From Manihot esculenta (Eukaryota; Streptophyta; Magnoliopsida; Malpighiales; Euphorbiaceae), in NCBI RefSeq assembly GCF_001659605.2, contig NC_035168.2, positions 8,240,058 through 8,304,057 of the forward strand: DNA of 64,000 bases, given 5' to 3'. This document shows positions 46,601-58,600 of the stretch, piece by piece. Under the pieces are notes generated by a model. The model had not been told where the DNA came from and made no database searches. It saw only the letters and a list, made by a program, of their open reading frames with translations. The stretch's first letter is position 1. Every line of letters begins with the position of its first letter. The position numbers and the translations under genes were made by a program.

Positions 46601-49600
46601 AGGGAGAATGTACAAATCAACATATGATGGAAGAAAGAAGTCATAGTATGTATCCTCAATCTCATGAATCAGTAGTAAACATGGAAGATGCTTTTTCTAT
46701 AAAACATGAAACAAAAGTATATTTACATCTACCAATAAATTTGGCAACTGAAACTCCCCAGAAGAGCGACTTTTCATTTGAGAAAATTAAGCGTGAGGGT
46801 TTGAAAAACATTTCAAAACATGATATATCAAAATTAGGCGGTCTACATAGAGAATATGCAGTTTTGAAGGACATAATTATGTCATCCATGAAGAACTCTT
46901 TGTCAAGGTATGTGGTTTAAGTTTTTATTACCCATATTTTTTCTTGTAATTTATTTTTATTTGCCGTATTACTCGTTTCCTTTGACGGTGGCACTATGCT
47001 TAAGGAACTTGAATTATGTAAACACTGACATGGTAGATTAGCTAGAATGGATGGGAGTCTGTACATTAAAATGTCAGGACTATAGAGCTTATGTTAATGC
47101 TAACTTACAAATTACTGAGATATATTAGGAATGATGGTATCCTTCAAGCATACTAGCTGTCAAATACCACTTTAAATCCTCTAAGCACATAATGACTGAC
47201 TGTCCTTTGTAGCAAGAAACATGCTTCAAACTGATGAAAACCATAAACTTTGTTGAATCTGGCACAATAGGAGAAAGCATCTAGAACTTCTTCATCTTTT
47301 AAGAAGTGTATTAAACAACTGTGTAAACTTTTCGGCTTCTTTTACCATAAACTATTTGAATTTTGAACTTCAAGGTCATTCTCTCACTTTTGCCAGTATT
47401 GAGGCCGTCATTGCAGTGATCCTTTCCCTGAAGATTGCTGTTCTGGTGTCCTTTTTTTATTTTTTTGAATTCTGTCTTGTGAACAAAATCCCATGGTTTG
47501 GTTCTTCATTATTTCCCCTCCCACCCAAAAGAAAAAATAATTGCCTTTTCTGTGGAATCTTGAGCAAATATCATATGACATGAGTTTTGTTCATTAGTTA
47601 TCATTATAGATTGTTTTTTAATCTTATGGCATTTATTTGAAATTCTGAACTCTAAGACTTGATTAAAAATCCTAAGAATCTCAAATAGGTCTGGTCTTGA
47701 CACATTGTTTGGGATGGGTGAGACAGCTTGTGCGTGTTTTATGTTTTTATGTCCACTTTTCTAACTGTGCGATGGAACATCCATTATTTACAATTTGATT
47801 TCATGTTTTGTTGCACAAGGGATTATTAGTATTGATTATTGACATAACTATTTAGTCTTGGTTTACGACCAACAAAGGGAGTGCTTCTTCACGGCCCACC
47901 TGGCACAGGGAAGACCTCTTTGGCTCGATTATGTGCTCTTGATGCTGGTGTCAACCTCTTCTCTGTGAGTGGACCTGAGATGATAAGTCAATATCATGGA
48001 GAAAGTGAGCAAGCAATTAATGAAGTTTTTGATTCAGCCAGTCGAGATGCACCTGCTGTGGTTAGATTTCTTTTCTCTTGATTCTTAAGTTTTCACTCTC
48101 TTTTTCTTTTCTTTACTTAATTGGGAACCTTTCCTTCTTCAAACAGAGTGAAAAGTGAAACACAATTGCTAACTATTGACTTGGTTAATTATTTTGGTTT
48201 TAAACTGCAAAATGTAGCAGTTGCACCAATTCTAATCTAAAGATGTACTGTGTATGACATGCTCTTCTTAATTACCCTTTCTCACATATGACAACTTGAT
48301 AGGGAACTGAAATAATACGCACACACATAGACAACATAAATATATAATATTAATATAGCTTTTGTTATTTTATAAACAGCAGTGAAAAACTGTTTATTAT
48401 GTTTAGATTGAACTGCATTATTTGAATATATAATCTTACAAGCATGTGGTCAATGCAGATTACGTATTTAATCTGAAATACCTTTTCAGATATCAGTGTA
48501 CTATGTTATACATAGATGGATCCTTTTACAGGTTTTTATTGATGAGTTGGATGCTATTGCTCCTTCACGAAAAGATGGAGGTGAAGAACTTTCTCAAAGA
48601 ATGGTAGCTACCTTGTTAAATTTGATGGATGGGATTAGTAGGACTGATGGACTTCTTGTAATTGCTGCTACAAACAGGCCTGACAGTATTGAGCCTGCAC
48701 TGAGACGGCCTGGAAGACTTGACAAAGAAATTGAGATAGGTAATACAGCTGCTTCCCCTCCTTCCTCCTTTTATGAATTTTATGTTTTTGTACTCTCCGT
48801 ATTATTGCTGCCCACCATTTTTGTTTTAATATTTCATATAGATTTAAGATGATCAATTATTCTGCTAGGTCTTAGGTCCAAAGTATGTGTTATAAATGGT
48901 AGGTAAATATGTTCATATAACAAACTCGACTCAGAGTACAAAGCCCGGTCACCACCAATTTCTCCATTTAGTTATATGCGTAATAGAAAATAGAACATGT
49001 TCTTAACTATGTTTACAATCAATCTTGCACTTGCCAACCACGGTGCATCAAAACCAATTATCTAGTAGTCTCTTGTGGCTTCTTACATAAATGTCATATG
49101 TAAAGATGAAACTATGTATCAATTATAGCTAGAGATGAAAATATGTATTGCCTAATGTTGAGGCTTTCAAGAAATTCAATAGTGATTGCAATGAGATGGG
49201 TTTTCCCGTTGGATAAATTTTGGGGCCGTGTGGATCTTGCATAGCCTTCTTTATATTGTTTTCCATTAGTGCTATTGATGTCAACTATGGACATTCTATT
49301 GATGGTATTAAAGGTCATCCTGTGAAATAGCTCTTGGTACTAGTTTGGATTCAAATACTTATCACCTTTTTATTTGAAAGTGACAAAATATCTAGACTAT
49401 ATTTGTAGCAGAGGAACCAATAAACTAGGCTTAAAATAGAGGACGACTAAGAACATCCAATGAAGAAAGTGGCGCAATTAACATGGCCATCCACCAAGCA
49501 ATCCATGTCACATTTCATGCAGTTTGCATGTCCACCTAAACTGCTTCATAGTATGTCCCATGTCCATTTCATGATTACTGTAGAGCCATTGCAATTGTCA

Positions 49601-52600
49601 ATTAGAACCATGCACGTGGGTCATGTCCACCTATGAAGAACCACTTGTAACTTTCACATCTCCCTCCATAGGACCTCCTCAAGGAGAGATGTCTGAAAAA
49701 AGAGTTGTGGAAGTATGTTGGTACTTTAGGTTTCCAATGTCCCACATCAGTCTTTCTCTTTCCCCCTAACATTCTCTTTCCCCCTAACATTCTCTTTCCT
49801 CCTAACAGGTACCTTTTTGAGCCAAGTTCTCTTGAGGCTTTTATCTTATATGTTTATACTAACAGGACATAATGAAGCATTTTCTTTTACAACTTTGTAG
49901 TCTGAGAGATTAGTTTGGTGAATTCATTCAAGTCTTTTCCTTTCAAGTTCATATACATGAAAATGAAAATATGGAATTAACGTAACATCTCCCTATGATG
50001 ATTGATAACTTAATCATGTAATCCAATACTTTGTCTATAGATATAGTGATAGAGTTAGGAACAAAATAGAAACCATCACACAGAAAATCAAAGAAATTGG
50101 ACTTGTATTGATGGATAGAAAGGAATTTCTCAATACAGGAAAAACCTCTTCTTTCATCAATATAACTCGAGCTAAGTAATAAACCAGGAGAGTCTCTTCC
50201 GTTCTAGCTCAAGCTAGCTATCAGTAATTGCTCACAGACATCCCCTACAGGAGAGAACAATCCTTTCTCGAGAATCCCACTAACAACTAACAATATTCCT
50301 CTCCAAAGATATTAGTTGTCCTATTCTAGAATCTGCTTTTAGGCCTCCCACGTCTCTAAACTTCTTCCTAAAAGAAACTGTCAGCTTCTTTGGTCTTGGG
50401 CCGATAGCACTGCTGCTATCATATAGAATTACCTACTAGTTATGCTAAAAATGTTTGAATTACAAGGATCCCAAAAAACTTATGCTACTCATATTTGTGC
50501 ATGTTTGACAAGAAAAAGGTAGGTCAAAGCAAGGGGAGATGGAAGGAAAAGCGCCAAGGGGGGAGGGAGAGGAACAACAAGAAGAGGAATAACAACAAAG
50601 ACAATAGCTAAATAATGAAAACTCAATGGTATACATATGCATTTTCATTATTCACTTAACTATATTAGGGTGGAGGCAGCTTGTTAGGGTCCTTAGAAAT
50701 GGATCGAGTTATGAGTCTATTGTTAAAATTTTATGGACACAATTTTCTTTTTGCGACTTATAGCTCCTTAAATAGAAGTTGAAAATCTCTTGAATTGAAG
50801 CAATAAAAACTTTGGAAAATTCTCTTAATTTTTTTTATCGAGTTGCAACACTTAAAATACTAGTGTGAGACATAATGAACTTCTAAATATAGAGAACCAT
50901 TAAGTAACATGGAGGATTATTCTTCTACGAAAAGGAAAAGTAAATACTAATCATTTTCCTATGAAAAGAAAAAGTAAAAACTAACTTGTACTATCTATAT
51001 CATGGGTTAACTACTAAAAACATGAAAATAGGACAATTATTAACTTGAGAAAATAACAACTGAAACTTGGCAACAACACTGAATTTTCAACAACACGTGG
51101 CAGCAACACTGAATTTTCAACAACACGTGGCAGCATCAGCTGTCACTTGTAGCTGGACTTTGTTGAGGTTGGGTTTGCGAACATTAATCCCCTCCTCCAC
51201 TATGCACTTGTCCTCAAGCACAAACTCAGAAAATTTCTGGAAACTGTTCAACTAGTAGCTGGTTCGTTGTGACATCTATCGGGTCATTATTTGCTAAATC
51301 CAACCAGAATAGTTTCTTGCATTGGTGTCCTCGAACAAAGAGTTCATCACAGTTAAAACAAAGTTATTTTCGTCATCGTTCCCTCTATCTCATCACAGTT
51401 CAAGTGCTTAATTATTTGATTACCTTTTGCGCCCGTTCGTTATTTGTTGAGATGAACGTTTGTTGAGATGAATGACTAGTTGAAGGACTTGTAATATATA
51501 TGGGTCAATTTTTTCGTATATAGAGTCATGGTTGTGAAAGGCCTGCCTCAGGCACAAGGTGCCCCAGGCTCCAACAGCAGCGCCTAGAAGCCTTCTAGGC
51601 AGGCGATGTTGCAAAGGCGCACCAATGCGCACCAGGCGCAAGGCACTGTCCAAGCGCGTCTTTGTGTTCCTAGCCAATCGACCTCAGTTCAGCAAATGTC
51701 AAGGAAAAAGAGAAAGGAAAAGACGACGAAGAAGAAGAAACAGAACTTACCTTGTCTTCTTCAGCTTCCTCAAGCAGATCTATAGGTAAGTTGCTATTAT
51801 TTTTCTTCGTCTTCTTCTTCTTCACCACAGGTTTTGCCATGAAGAAAATTGAGCGCTTGGCTACTCTTGTTCTTCTTCTCCACGTTTGTTACCAACCATC
51901 ATGGCATCATACTGCCCATTTTTCCATGGATTGGTTTTTGGATGCACAGTTTTTCCATGCCTGTTTATGCTTAATTTCTTTTTAAGATTGAGAATGAAAA
52001 ATAATTTATTTTTAATTTATGTGATTAGAATTTTAGGTATTTTAATTTGTTAACTAAAATTTTTTTATTATTATCATTAAATTATAAATTGGAATTTGAA
52101 ATTGCAAAATATGTTATGTAAATATGAGGACAAATTAAATTTATATGATTAGCACTAAATTAATTATCATATTGTTTAAACTTATTAAAAAATACAATTA
52201 AATAAATATAATTTATAATAAAATTTTATTATATCACTAAACTTTTGTAATTATGGAAGTAGATATATTTAAATGAACATCTAGTATTATTTAAATTATG
52301 ATAAATTATTCATATTGATTTTTTTTAAGTTTGCGCCTCTCGTTGTTCAGATGCGTGTTTGTGCCTTGCTGCCTAGGCTCCAGGTCCCATTTTCACCTTA
52401 ATGTGCCTTGAGCCTTTAATAACTATGCATAGAGTCTTGACATGCTCGTGGCTCTAACTAGGTCTGTTGGTTGGCGAAGCTCCACCTCCACAGCGGTGTA
52501 TTCTTGCAACCCACTAAGATAAAGCTATATTTTTTTTATTCTGAGTGAGGCTTCCAGGTCGAAAGAAAAAAACTTCAAATTGGGTTTGATGGTCAGCAAT

Positions 52601-55600
52601 CATTCCTGTGTGCTTTAATTTTGTTAGCTCTCTCAATTTATTATTATGGATTGGTAGCCAAAATGGAGATTGCGTTGGTGCTTGAACTCTTCTTAAGTCA
52701 AGTTAGGAAAATCCAACATTAATTGCAAGAACCACAATTGAATTATACTTTCCAAATGAAAAGAAGCCTAGTTGACCTTTTCTTCTGTAGAGGTTTGCTG
52801 GTGTCAAAAGAAGTGCTCCTACCTATTCAGTCATCCTAATGGATCTTCTTGACCATTGAACGAGAGAAATCTAATTTGGTGAATTTTGGAACAATCATAC
52901 CATTACCTGAATTATCTGAACCGTTGATCCTACTACTCTCTTGCCTCTAGGTGTGCGGGAGTGGCTGCTTCCCTCCATAATAGGTGCTGGATTAGAGGTG
53001 TTGGGTTAGAGTTGGTAATGCCACGGAGCAGAGATTCTAACTTAGCACTTAATTCTTCTTGGCGAGCCTTGTTAGTAGCTTGCTCTTCCTAGAATAAGGC
53101 ATAAATTCAATCAAGTTGCTGTTGAATTAAGTTGTCCATAATCCTTGGCTTGATACCAAAATGTAGAGTCCTTAAAAATGGATGAGTTATGAGTCTGTTC
53201 CTGAAATTTTTTAGAGATGAAATTTTCTTTTTACTACCTATAATTGCAATGAAACCAGCTCCTTAGAGAAAATCAGAAATCTCTTGAGTTGAAGTATTCA
53301 AAATCTTCAGAAAATTTTCTCTTAATCCTTTTATTGAGTTGCTACATTTAAACACCAGGGGAAGACATAACCATCTGCTAAAGACAGGGAACCATTATGC
53401 AATATGGAGAATCACCCTTCCTATCACTAAGAAAAATAAAAACTAGCTTGCATTATCTACATCATGGGTTAAGCACTAAGAACGTGGCTTAACCACTAAC
53501 TACATGATTTTTAAAAATAGAACAACAATTAACTTGAGAAAATAACATCTGAAACTTGGCAGCAGCACTGAATTTTCAACAGCACGTGGCAGCATCAGCT
53601 GTCACTTGTAGCTAGACTTTGTTGAGACTGGGTCTGCTAACACTGTTATGTTCCTGTTATGTTATTATTATTATTATTATTATTATAATATTTGGATGTC
53701 TATTCAATTGATCCACATGCTTTCCTAGTCAACATAAATTTTCACCACTCACCAATGCCATATGTGCAATTCAATTTTTTTCCTGTTTACAGGTGTTCCA
53801 TCTCCTAAGCAACGACTGGATATACTGAACACTCTTCTCAGTCAGATGGAGCATTCTCTTTCAGAAATTGAGATTCAAAACCTTGCTGTGGCTACACATG
53901 GCTTTGTGGGCGCTGATTTAGCTTCCCTCTGCAATGAGGCAGCATTGGTTTGTCTTAGACGTTACGCCAAGTCCAAAAAGTATTATGATAATTTGCATTC
54001 TAAGGAGTTATCCTTTGCATATGAATCTCAGTGTGACAGTGTGATAACAGAAGCTAGTTGCCTGGGTGAGATGCAAGACATTTGTACGGATTCTGCATCT
54101 TCAGGTCGTTTAGCTTTGCCTGTTTGCTTGGAGAGTTTAGAATCATCTTGCTCCAGTGGGACAGTTCCTGAAATTTCAGATAGCAATGAGAATGACAGTG
54201 GTTCTAGTTCTGAGGCAATTGTAGTGGAAAAAGAAAAAAATTTAGAAGTCACTCTTGAAGATTTTGAGAAGGCCAGGATGAAAGTGAGACCTAGTGCCAT
54301 GCGAGAGGTATGATTGATATTCACCAATTGTTTAAACAAACTTGGAGGTTTGACTAATATTCACAAATTGTTTAAACAAACTATGGTATGGAACTCTTGA
54401 TCCATCATCATCACAGTCCTAATATCTTGTTATTGAATATGGGAATATTGAATGATGGATGGGCTTTGCAACAGATATATCCTTGAATATTTGCTCCAAC
54501 TTAAGTATTTATATTACAGCCCTTGACTGCACTTTTTTTTGGGTATTACATGTTGGCTTGGAGTATTTCAGGTGTTGCACAATGCACTAGATATGTTCCA
54601 TTAATATGAAGCAGTAGGACATAAATTGATTCTAGTACAGAGAGCTCAGTTACTGACCTCTAAATAACCAGCTGCATTTTTATTGTCTATGACTGTGTTT
54701 GTGTACTGTCAAAAATCAGATGCGCCTGAGTTACTAGTTGTACTTTTGGAAAAATAATGTGGCCTATAAGCTTCATTAGCAGAATGGACAAACTTAATAT
54801 TTGCAATAGCCAACTTGTTTGCAAAAGGTCTAGAAATTTGTTATGGAATCTCTCTCTCTCTCTCTCCCCCCCCCCCCTTTCATTTCTGTATGGCCTTCAA
54901 TATCTTGATCAAAATTGGTATTAAAAGCCATTTTAATTGTCATTCTCAAAGGATCTTCTATTAACAGGAACTTAGAAGTAATATGGCAGGGTTGCTAATC
55001 TATCCAATTCATCATTTCTTCAAATTTGTTGATTTACTTCTAGGTAATACTTGAGGTTCCAAAAGTTAATTGGGAAGATGTAGGTGGTCAGAGGGAGGTA
55101 AAAGCTCAACTAATGGAAGCAGTGGAATGGCCTCAAAGACATCAGGATGCATTCCTCCGCATTGGTACTCGTCCCCCAACTGGGGTTTTAATGTTTGGTC
55201 CTCCTGGTTGTAGCAAAACTCTCATGGCTCGTGCAGTAGCTTCTGAAGCTGGACTAAATTTCTTTGCAGTGAAGGGTCCGGAACTTTTTAGCAAATGGGT
55301 TGGTGAATCAGAGAAAGCTGTAAGGTCCCTCTTTGCTAAGGCCAGAGCTAATGCCCCATCAATCATATTTTTTGATGAAATTGATGGTCTTGCTGTTATA
55401 CGTGGGAAGGACAATGATGGAGTTTCAGTTTCTGATAGAGTTATGACTCAACTTCTTGTTGAAATGGATGGTTAGTGATGTTGTATTGACTTCCCAGTTA
55501 GAAGTTTTATTTTTGTAGGTACTTTGAAAAAATAAATAAAAAAAAAATTGTGAGATTGTGGTGGTCACAAAACTTGGGGTATTTATTTTTATTTTTTTGT

Positions 55601-58600
55601 TTTTAAATCTTGGATATTCTCACAGGATCTATTGCATTTGTTTGGGAATGCATCATGCTGTGTCCCATTTTATTTTTTTGCCTGAGTAGATGTTTTCTTG
55701 GATTTAGGTTTGCATCAAAGAGTTAATGTTACTGTTATTGCCGCTACAAATCGTCCTGACAAGATTGATCTGGCCCTTTTGAGACCAGGTGCTCTCCCTC
55801 TCTCTCTCTCTGTCTCTCTCACACACACACATGCTAGAGACATGCATGTTTACATATTTTTCTATTGCCATTGTTTTTTCTGCAATGTGGTTTCTTCCTA
55901 ATTGATAGAGATATAAGCAGGACGCTTTGATCGGCTGCTGTATGTGGGACCTCCTAATGGGACTGATAGGGAAGAAATATTCCGCATCCATTTGCATAAG
56001 ATTCCATGTAGTTCAGATGTCAGCATAAAAGAGCTAGCTCATCTTACTGAGGGCTGTACTGGGGCTGATATTTCATTTATCTGCCGTGAAGCAGCTATCA
56101 CAGCCATTGAGGTTTTGCAAGTTCTTTCCATTTTATCTTGATCTCTTAATTTTCTTGTTCATTCATTTGATTTGGTGTCCTCTATATTTACTAGGAGTGC
56201 ATTGATGCTTCTGAAGTAACAATGCAGCATTTAAAGGCTGCAATTAGACAAGTTCAGCCATCAAAGATTCAGTCTTATCAGGACCTATCAGCTAAATTTC
56301 AAAGGCTGGTTCACTCTAATCACAGACATGATGAATTGCAGATGCAAGATAGCTCAACTGGATCAAACTCGTCTCCCATCTGGTAAGCACTTCTTTTCCT
56401 CTTCAATCGTCTCAATTTCAGTCTTTTTCTTTTTGGGTTTTTGAAACTGGAACTCAATCAGACTACTTGGCTTAGATACAATTCATAAAACCACCATACT
56501 TTTCATCCTCGCTTTATGTGGCGTAGACCATAGGCCAAAAGGATTCATCACCATTACCAAAGTTTGTAATTACCTTCTAGACTAATTACCTAAATATCCT
56601 GGACTTTGTCTGTTTTTTAAAAACCTGTCATATTCTTTTAATATTATCAATTTTGGTGTATCACTATCATATCTCTATGGTTTGACCTAACGAATTAAAA
56701 TGTCCTGTGGTTTATAAATTACATTAAAATATCTTTGTAGATTTTTTTCTGTTAACGTAAAAGGGTATATGTTTTCTTTGAATTTTTTGTGTTAGTCAAT
56801 ATCCTTTTCTGATGGTTAATGGTGAGATGAATTATAACAATGTCAAAATGACCCTCCATTTGCAAATAAAACCTTTCTCCCATCTCCTTCCTATTCCTGC
56901 AAATAAAATTATCAGTTTTCTTTTTTGTTTGGGGAGAGTGAATGATGGTATGCCATTAGGGTTTTGTTTGGAAGGACTTTTTCTTGTAACATTGGTAACG
57001 TGTAAAATCACTGTTGGAATTTAAATACTGCAATCAAACATTGACTTGCAAATTTGAAGCATGCAACTTACTGAAGCATTGGACTATTAGATGAAGCTGT
57101 TGTATTGAGATCCTCCATGTTTATGGACAGTATGCCCAATAACCAGAACGTCAATAACCATGAAGTGCTTTCCTACAACATTTTATTTGTATTTCAGTTT
57201 GATATGTAAGGTTATAATTGCTCGTTTTCCAGTTCTAGAATTAAATTTTCTGAATGAAACAGATGATTGAGGAAAAGAGACCCTTGCTTTATTAGTGCAC
57301 GAGTCCTTGTTTGAAAATCCCTTGTCCCTGAAATGAAAACCAGACCACAATACAGTAGTGTGGCTGTTTTAGAGATAAGAACTTAATATTGAAAGAGATA
57401 AGCAATGAGAACCAAGTATCAGCAAAAGGAGACTGCTATTCACTTTTCTTAATAGCCAAACAGCAATAACAAGCCAAGAAACAATTCTTTGGTCCCAAGC
57501 TACAAGCCCGAAATAAAAATAAAGCAACAGAAAAAGATATACCTCTCTCCTTGTTCAATCCCATGTATATTTTCTCTCTAATCATTGCATAACTAAATTT
57601 GCCAGTTCTCCCTCTATTATGTTGTAATTCTTGCACCAGAATCTTCTCTTCTCATGTGTGGTGTGGCAATTCCCTTGCATGTTTCCTTCTTGAATAAACG
57701 TTGGCCCATTCAGCTCTTGGCCCAATGCATCCCTAGACCTGTATCAATGCCACCCGGAGGAGCTTCAGCCTTGTCCTCAAGACTGTAATGAGAAAATTGT
57801 TGGCAGAATTCAGTAGAATCAATTTCATTTTTTTGCCAATGGGTGTATTTGTTTGGGCGAACACTAAGAGGTGGAACTCCAGACTCGAGGAATTGTATGA
57901 TTTGTTGGTCAAGAAGGATTCCACCCAAGAGGAATTGTATGATTTGTTGGTCAAAAAGGATATAATTTTATCGGGCTGTCGGCTCAGTAAAAATAGAATC
58001 ATACTTGCACAACAATTCTACAATTGAAGCATCTCATACTCATTCAATTCTCCCTCTTGTACACTAAGTATCACCTCTTTTGAAGAGTTTAAGGATAGAG
58101 CAAAATACTCGGCATCTATCATCTTACTTACTAGGGAAATGGGAATTTGAGATTTGGTTAATGAAGGGTTCTCTTTCAAGGCAACCAGATTGCCCTGATT
58201 CTGAAATGACATAGTGAGTTGTGTCCAATTGACCTGCATATCCCTAAGAGTAGCAAGCCAACCAATGCTTAAGATCAAATCAATTCCTCCTAGAGACTTT
58301 ATTTGACCTCAATTCTATTTGAACATCTTGACATAGTCCCCTTAATTCTGTTCGATGCCCATCGCGTAATCTGACCACGGATGGCGGAGTGGAAGTCAGC
58401 TAGAGAGAGAGCTGCTACTAATTTTTGGGCAATGAAGTTGTGACTAGCCCCACTGTTAATCATGACCATTATCTCCTGTCCTTTGATGCGATACAAAAGT
58501 TTCATCATCCTAGGCCCCGTAATTCCTTCGGCTACAAAGAATGTCAAGTCTATTTGAGTGAAACACCCTTCATTAGTGGCTTCTAGCAATTGCCCTGTAT

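Noticed and set aside
57788..58027. Plus-strand frame with a repeated LYDLLVKKD peptide
   Set aside because: It arises from a 43-bp tandem duplication inside the decayed gypsy element in intron 10, antisense to that element.
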